This document shows, one piece after another, positions 22,098 to 32,600 of a DNA stretch of 64,000 nt. The notes under the pieces are model-generated. The model was not told the DNA's origin, did not search any database, and worked only from the letters and a program-made list of their open reading frames with translations. How positions within the stretch are numbered: position 1 is the stretch's first letter; each line of letters starts with the position of its first letter. A program made the translations under genes and the position numbers. Source of the DNA: Lingula anatina (lineage: Eukaryota; Brachiopoda; Lingulata; Lingulida; Lingulidae); contig NW_019775722.1 in NCBI RefSeq assembly GCF_001039355.2, positions 96,859-160,858 of the forward strand, written 5' to 3'.

Positions 22098-22680
22098 TTT
22101 TAGCGTGCACACTTAGCTATGTTTTGCATTTTGCAGTAATCAGTTTTAACTTCACCTTGTTCACAAATATTGCTACACATATTATGTCCAATGTAGAGGG
22201 GGGAATTTAAGATTGCATACATGCCCATGGAAAGACAATTTGAACATAATCTGATCAAGTTGTACGCTGTGTAATATTTGCACTGTTACCATATGAAGGA
22301 TATATTTTAACTGCAAGTTTTCAAAACTTTATGTAGGATGTTGAAAGAGGTCACAGGGTCTCCAGTCAGTCTGGACAAGGCAGGGTTGGTGATTCACCCA
22401 CACCACCATTTTCTGGGTGCCTCTGAAGATGGGATGGTGACTGACAACAGCTTCAAACCCCCCCCCCCCCCAAGATTAGACCCTTCAGGGGCTAGTGGCT
22501 GCTGAGGTATTTGTCCAGAGAGTGCACTTCAATAGTGTCTTGTGGCAGACTACAATTTTACCCAAGATGTCAAATTTCTACAGGAATGCTTTTGTTCCAG
22601 AGATTTTGAATCAACGCGTGTTTAGAGGCAAGAGATTGTACACACAATCAAATCATCATAAGTACAGGTCAAAGTGTTAG
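21889..22680 (+). pseudogene. YqaJ-type nuclease-domain gene, broken
   Basis: Three pieces on the plus strand fit the YqaJ-like recombinase/exonuclease family. 21889-22000 encodes SCPAMRHGIEHEEVAINCY, the helix with the conserved Glu; it ends at a GTACAC donor. 22337-22470 encodes HPHHHFLGASEDGMV, the PxxxFLGASPDG active-site motif, and splices in frame. 22495-22680 encodes a typical C-terminal end, VHFNSVLWQTTILPKMSNFY. The second piece runs into a poly-C tract and a stop, and the expected central E-x-K strand is missing. This is therefore a decayed gene, perhaps a remnant of a mobile element; genes of this family are numerous in marine invertebrates. Confidence 0.65.
22052..22096. repeat. 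(AAT)n microsatellite
   Basis: A trinucleotide run in the intron of the YqaJ-like remnant. Confidence 0.9.
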
Positions 22681-23351
22681 ACATTGAGAAATTATGAGCT
22701 CAAGTGTTACAACTTTGGTTTATTTGTCTTCTTTAATGGAAACTTTTTTTTATTTATTTTTTCTTTATTCTGTTTAACATGTGATAATATTCTCTGTATT
22801 GAAAGCATTCAATTTATAATGGCAATTTTTGGCACTGAGCATTTTGGTACTGAGCATATTGAGTAAATGTATAACTGTGATGATATTTGAGAGATTTTAT
22901 TATTCAACACATTGTATTACTTATTATATACAGGTACATATTTGGACGAGATATATTCTCCATTTTAGCATTCAACACATTGTATTACTTACTACGTACA
23001 TACATGTACATGGTCGGATGAGATTTATCCATTTGGTGTTTTTACCATATTTATGTCACATAATGTGTAGTTTACAGAATATGTGATGTACCTTTTATTG
23101 TAGCTTGGTGCTGTATCAGTAAAATCAAGTCTCCCTAGACATTGTGATGGTGCTTCTTAAGTTTACATTCCAAAAAATATTTCCTTACAAAAAAGTTTTG
23201 TTACTGTGATGAAAGGCATCTGTGATGGAACATTTTTACTTTCCAAATAAATTTTAAAAGATATTAACATTCTTGTTTCTCGAGTTTCAGACATCCTAGT
23301 TAATCAGAACAGTCTGGACTGTTTTCAGTCTGCACATGATAATTTTACCAG
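22681..23351. other. Intergenic, with a two-copy tandem repeat
   Basis: A unit of about 75 bp starting ATTCAACACATTGTATTACT occurs twice in a row (about 22897-23035). Otherwise this is AT-rich DNA between the YqaJ remnant and the 3' end of the transposase-like gene. Confidence 0.5.
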
Positions 23352-25083
23352 TCATTCAGACAATAATGGTTCTGTGCATAGGTTCACTAAATAACAACAT
23401 ATGACCCATATCTTGTTCAAATCACTAGCCATTGAGTTTGGAAATACATAATTCAATAAACGATAGTTTTTAATTTTCCCGATAACACGTTCCACATGAA
23501 TTCTGAGCCTGGCAATTCTTCTTGTTTCTTCCTCTTCGGCTGGACTAAGTTGTCCCTGAGAACCAATAAATGGAGGGATATTCAATTTTACCTTCCTCTT
23601 CGCGAGATATTCATCAATTAGGAATCCTTGGTCGGCCATGACAGAATCCCCCTCATCCATCAGATCCACAAGTCCACTAAGTTCTGTCATTTCTTTGTCT
23701 GACATGTGCCAAGGAGCCAAATCTGACACATAACTGATAAATCCATTTGGTGCTATTCCCACAAGTCCTTTGACAGTATTGTGACTTTTGTAGGTAGAAT
23801 ACGTCTCTGACTGTGCAATATATCCTGACGGGCTTTCAATAAAAAGTTCTGTGCAGTCCAAAATGACCCTGGTAGATGGATACTCTTCTTTGAAGCACTG
23901 TGGCATAGTGGCTTCTACAATTTCCTTAGATGGCCAGATGGGCAACTGCCGGAAGCGAAAATGCATCAGCTCAAAATATGTCCTGCAAATCCTTGAAACT
24001 GTAGCTACACCTACTCCCATCCTAGCAACACATGAAAATATAAACCAATCAATGAAACAAATGCTAGGTCAGTTTCTTTTAAATCAATCATTTTCTTAAA
24101 AAGGTGAACATAAATTAAAGGTGTAAATGAAGTCCAACATGCACTTGAATATAATATAAAGAACACATATAAGTACTGTGAGTCTACTGTAGGCAGTACA
24201 TAAATATTAACTAATACCTGAAAGCGAGGTCTTCTTCTAGTAATCCAACTCTCAGCCTGGTCAAGACAAGAAGTAGTTCATCTTCTGAATCTAAAGAACA
24301 GGTGTATTTTCCTCTTGGTGTGTCTTTGTCATGGTAATTTGAATCCCAGCAGTACATATCAGATATATCTGGAGACAGAAAGTCATGAAAGTTCTTGAAT
24401 TCTGCATAGGAAGAAAACCCTGTGTAAAACTTAATAGCTTCTGGTTTCTCTTTCAAAGACTCCATGCTGAAAGTGTTTTCTTTCTTTTTCTCTTCTTCAA
24501 GTTTTTTCTGGAGATCTTTATAACGTTCTTCCCACACATCATTTTCCTCTGCCTTCTTCTTTGTCTGTTCTAAGTCGGTCTGACATTGCTTAAGATGCTG
24601 TGTTGTCTCTGAAAGTTCTTTTTGTATATCACATAATTTGTCCTCCATTTCAAGAATAATCCCACTTTTTTCTTTCACTGATTTCAGAAGGTCCTCCATG
24701 TCTGAATGTGGGCTGCTGTAGGAATGGTCGTCGTGATGTCCGACGTCTGTTTTTGCATTTTCCGACATTACAGACTCAGTGACATGTAGCGTTTGTTTAA
24801 TCAAAGTTCTCCTAGACTGAGTGACCTTTTCTGTTTTGTACCTAAATACCGTCGGTCTTCTGATAGTGTACGTTTTCTTCCCTCCTTCGAAGTGTTCAGA
24901 GCAAACGCGGTGCCCTATTGTTGGCTCAAACCTACTGAACTTCCCTTTCTTCCCAGCTCTACCAATGTTATCGACCCATATTTTCCGTTCCTCCGTGTCC
25001 GCTGGGAGCCTGTAAAATCTCAAATGTCTATCTCTCTTATTGTTGTTGTAACAGTAAGGCACACAGCAAGTAAATCCAGGCAT
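23352..25083 (-). CDS. THAP domain and DDE transposase-like protein (two exons)
   Basis: Exon 1 is 25083-24218, exon 2 is 24021-23352; the 196-bp intron has GT-AG ends and the join (phase 2) restores an Arg codon between LAF and MGVGVATVSRI. The product is 511 residues. Residues 1-80 are a THAP zinc finger (C7/C11 spacing at the start, then VCSEHF); about 130-205 form a charged coiled coil; about 240-320 resemble the helix-turn-helix that precedes DDE_Tnp_4 domains; about 340-500 are the PIF/Harbinger-type nuclease. Candidate catalytic residues Asp344 (VILDCTE), Asp419 (VMADQGF) and Glu466 (HVERVIG) are all present and the frame is unbroken. It could be a recently active transposase or a domesticated gene. 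Terminal inverted repeats were not found by eye. Confidence 0.85.
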
Positions 25084-25251
25084 GATTTAAGCATCTGATG
25101 CAAGTATACGTAATGGCGACCAGAGGACTCACTTTCCCACAATGCAATTTCCATTTCCGGAAAAGATGAAAAAGTAGAGGGGTCTCAAGTACGGCATAAA
25201 TCCGATCGACGGAATTATGACAGAAAGCATTAGTTCATTTCACTTGTACAA
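25084..25251. other. 5' flank of the THAP-DDE gene
   Basis: A short region upstream of the start codon that may hold the promoter. No TATA box or terminal repeat was recognised. Confidence 0.3.
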
Positions 25252-25289
<38 letters not shown>

Positions 25290-25290
25290 A
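25252..25290 (-). repeat. (ATT)n tail of the LINE (minus strand)
   Basis: On the minus strand, AAATAAATGT runs into (ATT)n, the microsatellite-type 3' end used by CR1/L2/Jockey-like LINEs. An equivalent tail ends the plus-strand LINE fragment at 53895. Confidence 0.6.
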
Positions 25291-25685
25291 TTTATTTCGA
25301 GTCTAAACTTAATCCATTATAAGAGTATTTTCAGAGTATTTAAGATAAAACAAACGGATTCTCACATAAAAGCATTTACACTTCATAACTAAAATATGTT
25401 TGTTAAGAAATATTATAATAATGAATTCTAGGCAATTAAAAGCAGCCTTATTTGCACACATTATAAGTAGAACAGCCTTATTTCTTACAGTGCACAAATG
25501 CAATTACTTTAAAATTAGTGAAATCAATTTAAAAGTTGATTAGTCAAAAAATCCCCTGAATAGGTATGTCTTCAATTCTTTTTTAAAATGCTTGGTAGAC
25601 TCAATTGATCGGATTTCCAGTGGTAATAAATTCCATTCCTTTGGAGCTGCTGATTTAAAAGAAGTATTTAGGTTCATATTTACTG

Positions 25686-26395
25686 GGGGTCCGCCATATA
25701 CTAGTAGATAAACGTCCCAATAAAATAAGGGGCTTATTCGTCCCGATAGATACAAATGTACGTCTCTATACATACACGTCTCGTTAAATTTACGTTCCGA
25801 TAGATCCACCAACAGATTCCTATAAACACACGTATCTTTAGATCCAGGTACCGCTAGATCCATCTATCTGACATCGTAATCGGCTATAAAAGGCCCATAT
25901 CAACTTGTGGTACAGGTATGAGGCTTTCGAGTGATAGTCTGGCTGCGAATACTGACCCACTTAGTGATCTGACTTAATTACAATCTGATATTTATTATTT
26001 ATTCATTTATTAATGTATTTAGGCCATATATTTATTAGGTGTTCAAACAAGACATACATGTACGTTAGCGTCTACACGTCTATCGTCTACTGAGTAGTAC
26101 ACCAACCATTTTGAGCAATAGTGTACCTGTAATGGATCTATCGGTATTTGGATCTGAAAATACGTGGATCTGTATGTATACGGATTTAAGGGACGTGGGT
26201 TTATGAGGACGTCGTTTCTATAGGAACGCAAATACCCGGTATATATAGGACAGCAGTAAAAAAATCGGATCTATCGGTATTTAAATCTAAAAAGACGTTT
26301 TTTTCCGTTTTTCCTTTATGTACCGGGTATCTATCGGTAACGGGAGTATAGGGACGTGTAATATTTTGGGACTAAATTTTATCCGTACGTACCCC
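25686..26395. mobile_element. Fold-back (inverted-repeat) element inside the LINE
   Basis: The left part (25686-25870) is rich in CGATAGAT, ACGTCTCTATACATAC and GTCCC; the right part (26130-26395) carries their reverse complements (ATCTATCGGTA, GTATGTATACGG). The outer ends GGGGTCCG...GTCCCAA and TTGGGAC...CGTACGTACCCC mirror one another imperfectly. It lies between two stretches of LINE sequence. No coding sequence. Confidence 0.5.
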
Positions 26396-26842
26396 TTTTA
26401 AGTATCACTTTGTCTACAGACCGCAGGTTTCTTGCTGGAACATAGTGACTGACTATTTCACTTAAAGGTGACCGATGCAACTTTGTAAAAAACATCATGA
26501 ACAAAGACTAAAAAATTTAATAAAATCCTGGCTTGCAGTCAGGCAGCCAATGTAACTCTTTTAAAACTGGGATAATATAGTTAGGCCTCTCATGGATGTA
26601 TGGGTTATATAATCTAGCCGAGATGTTCTGAATACGCTGCAGTCTTTAAATGTGTTTTTTGGACAAACATATAATTTTATTAAAACAGAATTACAATAAT
26701 CCAATCTAGATGTTACTAAACAATTTATAACTGTAGCTGCAGCAGAGTCAGAGAGATGATTACACATTGCGCCTATGTTCCTAATGTTATATACTGCTGA
26801 CTTGCTATGCTAGCAATTTGCTTATTCATAGAAAGTGTTCTA

Positions 26843-26847
<5 letters not shown>

Positions 26848-26887
<40 letters not shown>
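26848..26887. repeat. Poly(A) tract
   Basis: About 40 consecutive A residues within the LINE remnant. Confidence 0.95.
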
Positions 26888-26889
<2 letters not shown>

Positions 26890-27476
26890 AAGATTCTTAG
26901 CATGGGGCATTGACTTTATGATACTGGATCCAATTTTGAGTTCAATTTTTTTTCTGATATTTTCAGATTATGTGGCTGGGTTACAACTACAAGTTAAAAT
27001 ATTTCCATCATTGATTTTCAACTAATTTCTTAATTATCAACCACCCTCATAGATCATCAATACACCTAGACAGCTTTTCAATTGATTCATTAGGATTTTC
27101 TACATTACAACATGTAAAAAATTTGTGTATCATCAGCATAGATGCAATAGCCAATACTGTGATGTCTCGATATGACCACAATGGGTAATGTATATATACA
27201 AAAAGCTAGAAGTCCAAGAACACTACCTTGAGGTACACCAAAAGCTAACACTGACACATTTGACAATATCCAATTAATTAAAACCTGTTGTGAGCAACCT
27301 GTAGGATAAGAGCGTAAAAGACTAAGTGCAGAGTCCCCGATACCAACTACTTTGAGAAAAGATAAAAGTAGTTCATCATGTACTGTGTCAAAAGCTGCAG
27401 ATAGGTCAAATAAGACTAAAAGAATCATTGAGTGTTCATGGACTCCACACAGCAGATCACTTTCATAGGCATACAT

Positions 27477-29406
27477 AAGATTTCATATTGAACAATTTTT
27501 TCTGTCTGAACAATAAAGTGGCAAGAACACCAATATCAGTAAGTATACATGTTTATTTAAGGATATTTAGCTGGAAAAAATATAACTTGTATAAAGCTCC
27601 ATCATAATATTATAATTCATATTCTTAAATCTAATCTTAAACTATAATATTTGGATGTACTAATGCCTACAAGTATTCTCAATGGGATCTTGTTCTTGAC
27701 AAGATATTTTCCACTATTTATCCATCAAAATTAATTCAAAATTTCATATATAAATTGTATAAAACAGCATGTGTGTTAAGCCAACTTCCCTGTCCCAAGG
27801 CACTTGATATAATCAATACACATTTAATTGTACTTCTATGACCTACTATCAACTAATCTTAAAGAGATAATAACTCTTAATTTTGGCCAAAAAATGAATT
27901 TTCCTGGAGTAAACAACAATTTTCCCATACTTACCAATGGTTTATGAATCCATTTTTACATTCAAAGTTAGTCCCTGTTTTTTTTTTTTTTTTTTCTTAA
28001 AAGTTTGTTTTTTTCACTCAATGCCATCTATGGAGGTCACGTGGTCTAAAGATAAGCTCACATATCAGAATAATAGCTATAACTGCCGTTTTTGTGGTAA
28101 AACAGAATATATTATTTTTCTATGAGTTGTTCACAATGTTTTATTGTGAAATATAGATCACATGCGAAGAGTTATTATCCCTTTAAAGTAAAGAACACCA
28201 GCATTTTGTCTTTAAACTTAAGGCCAATTCTCAGGTCAAAGTGTTTTAAGTGAGACAGGTGTAACATAAATGGTAGTCCTAGAAATTGACATCCATGGTC
28301 CCCATAAGATTAGTACAAGTTAGAGTAAGCTGGAAGCATCGGGGTCAGCATATGAATCAAAATGTCCCTGTGCAAAGTAATGGGAAGCAGATTTCGGTTC
28401 CCAGAGAACTGCCATTACAGTCACATGGGTTATTACATAGTGAATAAATGACAATACCACCGTTTAATGTAAATGCAATCTTCTTTACACATTTTTATCA
28501 CACAAAACAATAACAGCAGTTCCAGCACAAAATAACTGTTGTCTCAAAATACCACATACAGTAGCTATGCATACCTGATGCAATTTTTTAAAATTAAAAT
28601 CAAAGAATGAGTTATGTGATAAGAGTTAAAAGCGATGTACTAAAATGACAGAGTGCAAGTGGAATAGAACGTGAGGTACTCCCCTCCCCCCCAGAAAAAA
28701 AATTAATAAGCCAAAAGAGACAAAATGAATATATTATTTATGTCAACCATATTACAATAAAATTATCCTTAGCATCTTGTCGATTTATGTGTACAGAGTA
28801 AGGCAAGACAAGATTTACCCCAACCCCAGCAATTAGAATCCTGGATCTGCCAGAGTGTAAGCATTAATGAGTACTGAATCTGCTAGCTGTCCTCCAAGTG
28901 CAGTTAACCTTCACATCGTCATGCAAGTACAACCTAGGCAGTGGTGTTTGGTTGTGGCGAGGAGCTCTTCAAGATCTAAAACAAATTATGCTCAAAGTCA
29001 CACGTGTACAAGGAGTATTAGAACATATTATGCAAAATAAGATATACTGGAAAAACCAATACTTTCACCTTAAACCAATGTAGGGCATAACCAATAATGC
29101 TGACAAAATTACTTTCTATAAATTGGTATTATGAGTATCTAATTTTGAATCCTTATGGTAAAGGAGATAAATATTGGTGAATTTCACTCATGACTCCAGA
29201 AAAAATAGACATAAAGAACTCAAAAATAAAAAAAATTTAGGTGCAAATGTCTGTACTGAGAGTATTATTTATCTATTTGATCACAGGGCTTGGTCCAACT
29301 TTCAATCAGTATAGTACTTATTTATTTATCTTAATATATCAGTCACCATATCATGGGAATAGAATTGTTCAAAGTGTGACATACAGATAATATAAAGCAT
29401 TCAGCA
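27477..29406. other. Intergenic, no gene recognised
   Basis: AT-rich sequence with short homopolymer runs (27979-27995 T, 28681-28691 C). If the ROCO gene continues past the donor-like site at 29687-29692, its last exon would have to lie here; I found no convincing candidate. Confidence 0.4.
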
Positions 29407-29631
29407 TTAAGACCCCATTCCCACAGATTTTAGATCGATCTATCCCTGTGGGGAGTCTTACTTGATTACTGTCAGCTTAGCTGGCTTAAATGTCTGTCCC
29501 ACCTACTAAAAGCTGTAAGGGGGTAATTAACTATAGTGCGCGCTCGGCTGACAGCTATTAAGCGTGAACCCCCAGTGAGTTTGGTCGATCTAGTTGGATC
29601 GATCTAAATCTCTGGGAATGCACTCTTAGAC
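29407..29631. mobile_element. MITE, CCCACAGATTTAGATC family, copy 1 (inverted)
   Basis: Inverted ends: ATTCCCACAGATTTTAG at the left and CTAAATCTCTGGGAAT at the right, with GATCGATC just inside each. The interior shares TGTCAGC, CCACCTACTAAAAGCTGT and GTAATTAACT with the two copies at 43266-43700, in the opposite orientation. Confidence 0.7.
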
Positions 29632-29686
29632 TGGTACTGGTAATCTGTTTTTAATTAGTCTATGTCTGAGCAAGTTTCATACCCAT

Positions 29687-29692
29687 ACTTAC
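29687..29692 (-). other. Perfect splice-donor consensus overlapping the ROCO stop codon
   Basis: The TAA stop after LADLIK is part of the sequence GTAAGTA. The CARD fold is complete before it, so a stop is reasonable, but splicing here would give an alternative C-terminus. Confidence 0.4.
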
Positions 29693-32600
29693 TTGATTAA
29701 ATCAGCTAAGTGACTGGCCCTGTTTTCTATCAAAACCTGACAAAAGTGATAAAACGCTCTCTGCTCTTTTCTCTTCAGGACATCCAGAAAGGCCCCAACT
29801 CTGTCATAGATGACAGCAACACCTTCAATGGCACTGATTTCATCTTCAGTATAGATGTCCCTGGCTTTGAACCTCCTGAGAGCATTTTTCAGACATGGAG
29901 CTGTTATGCCCTTCACAAGATCCGGTCTGTTCTTCTTCAGGGCTTCTATGTTCATCTTGCTCATGGGGTTGTGATCTGAGAAAATTGGGAATGAAATGAT
30001 GAACAAAACAAGTCTTCAAATAAAATTCTCTGAAATACTAATTAGCAGCTTATTTGGATATTCAATAGCACATGCTATCCACAGAAATGGGGAGAAAATT
30101 CATGGATTTCAATTTGAAAGTGTACTACTATACTTAATGTCAATATTTAGAGCGCATTCCGGACAAGTTGATCTGTGCACTTACAGATCAGCAGATCAAT
30201 TTTGACCGCCCTTCTTAAAAGCAATGCTGACTTATGTCCTCATGGTCTCCCTGCCTCCACTTGTGCCGTCCCTGCAGGGTCATAACAATTACACCTTGGA
30301 ACCGAGATTTCATCTGTTTAATGGCTCATGTGTGTGACCATCATGGGATTAAGCGACTCACTTTTTATCGAGGTCAGCCATTTTTAGTCTGCAGATCAGT
30401 TCGACTGCAATCATCTGTTCTGTGTGTGCTCTTAGATGAACTATTTTGCATAACTGGTTGCCTAACTTGTTACTAATGCACTCACCCTCAGCTGTTGAAT
30501 ACATCAGCTTATACTGTGCTAGTTGTGACAAGAAGTCTGACTTTATAATGAACTAACCCTCAGCTGTTGGATACACCAGCTTAGATTGTGCTACATGTGA
30601 CAAGAAAAATCTCACCTAACACAATACACTTACCCTCAGCTGTGGGATATACCGGTTTTATATGAAAATTCTCACCTAACACAATACACTTACCCTCAGC
30701 TGTGGGATATACCGGGTTTATATGAAAAATCTCACCTAACACATTACACTTACCCTCAGCTTTGGGATATGCCGGTATTATATGAAAAATCTCACCTAAC
30801 ACATTACACTCACCCTCAGCTGTGGGATATGCCAGTTTTATATGAAAAATCTCACCTAACACAATACACTTACCCTCAGCTGTGGGATATACCAGTTTTA
30901 TATGAAAAATCTCACCTAACACAATACACTTACCCTCAGCTGTGGGATATACCAGGTTGGCAGGTATCAGGCCATCCCCTCCCTTGTTATGACAGGGTAC
31001 CAGGTTTCTCTCCACAGGGGGCGGACTGTTCAAGATCTCCCCAGGGAACAGCTTTGGCTCCTCCACAGCAGATTTGACACAGTGAGGACACTTGAGGTAC
31101 TTATCAAATGGCAAACCTGGCCAATCTTCTTCAATGATACCTGTGGAGAGTGACACATGATGAGACAGATATAATAATTACAAGTATTTAATGTTGTAAT
31201 AAATAAACTGTGAGTTGCAAAGCTTAACAAGAAATAGAGGAGGTAATTTCCAAGATGAAGCCCAGACGTGAATCTTCTCTATTTCACATCAAACTTCACA
31301 GAGAATGATTTATCTTAATTCAACTGCATTTCAAGCAAAAGAAAAAAAAAAAAAAAAAAATAGGCAGTCTTGAGCCTTGTCCTACATTCATGTGTATTCA
31401 CCTATATGGAACAGAGCACAACACACCTGACTGTATTCTGATAGTAACACACTCTGTACAGCATATTAATATCACTACTTTTACTGCTCACCCATAAATA
31501 GCTGTTTGCAACAACGTGCAGGAATTTGAAAAAAAAATATTGGGATAATGCCAATCTTTACCCATCAAGTCATCATGGGCACGTCGCACTTCAATCCACA
31601 AGTCTGGCAAGTGGCGACCTCTACAGGCTACAGTAATCACTCTGTCCTTCTGACGTAATTCCTTATTCAGCAGCATGGTGACAGACGGGAGTTTGGCAAA
31701 CACCCCATCTTTCCAATCTACACGTTCAGACCTGAAGAGACCCAGGTACCTGAAAAATGAATGAAATTGTAAATGGTAATAAACCTCCAAGCAGATACAC
31801 GTTATACGCTCGAGTCTCATCCCTCCCATCACAGTCAAATAGAGGTTCAGTCAAACTCAACATATCGTAGTCACAGTTAAAATTTTAAAGGTATTTATGC
31901 CAGTGTCTTAAAATACAGGAATATTTTTTTATAATTTTCATTTACCTTTTCTCATAATTCAAATTCACTATGTAATTTTCTAAAATAAGAACATTTTGTA
32001 AAACAAAGCTGAACCATGCGTGCGAGAGAAAAATTTAGGAATGAAAACACAGTAGCTCTCATACCTATGTAGCCTCACGGTGAACCTCTCGTATAAGCCA
32101 TCAGGACACTTCCTTGGAAAATACAACTCCAAAGTCAGCTGGTTCTCAAACTCTGCAACCCTCGGGGACCAATATTCTTGCAGGTCTGCCGGGCAGTTCT
32201 CAGTAAGCAGCCATGGAAAGTGATAAGCCACGTCATCCAAATTCATCTCACCAAACTTGCTGTCTTTTGATGTTGATTCCTCTGGACGTTGGTTCTCATC
32301 TTGACTGCTGCTGTGTCCAATTCTTACTTTTCTTGTCGCATCACCAGCAGATCCAGGATCTTCTCTGCCTCCCTCTGCTCCTTCACCCTTTGCTGTGACA
32401 TCAACTGCCTTTCCCCCCTCTGCTATTCCATCTTTCACCCTGACCTCATAGCACAGATCCAATGTCTGCAAAAGTCCTATCATGGCGTCCATCTCCGTTT
32501 TCCCTAATGCGAATGGCTTCCACAAAATCTCCATGAGATTTCTCGAAATAATTCCTCTCTTCAAAAGGTCTTCCTTCATTTCTTGGAACTTTGGGCCAGT

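Larger units (their letters stand above)
25291..27476 (-). mobile_element. Degenerate non-LTR retrotransposon (LINE), reverse transcriptase and C-terminal part
   Basis: Minus-strand pieces lie in the right order. 27476-27105 encodes reverse transcriptase motifs: FDLSAAFDTVHDELLL, then GVPQGSVLG and YADDTQIF. 26767-26561 carries SRLDYCNSVL, a motif found after the RT in CR1/Jockey-like elements. 25685-25540 carries the C-terminal SAAPKEWNLLPLEIRS and LKTYLF. Stops, frame changes, a poly-A insert (26848-26887) and a fold-back element (25686-26395) interrupt it. It is dead. Confidence 0.8.

Noticed and set aside
30581-31156. A single 191-residue protein read straight through the 60-bp repeats
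   Set aside because: Phase and consensus donor at 30934 join the exon to the CARD exon; the open frame through the repeats follows from a 60-bp unit that is a multiple of three. Kept as a repeat and as a splicing hypothesis.
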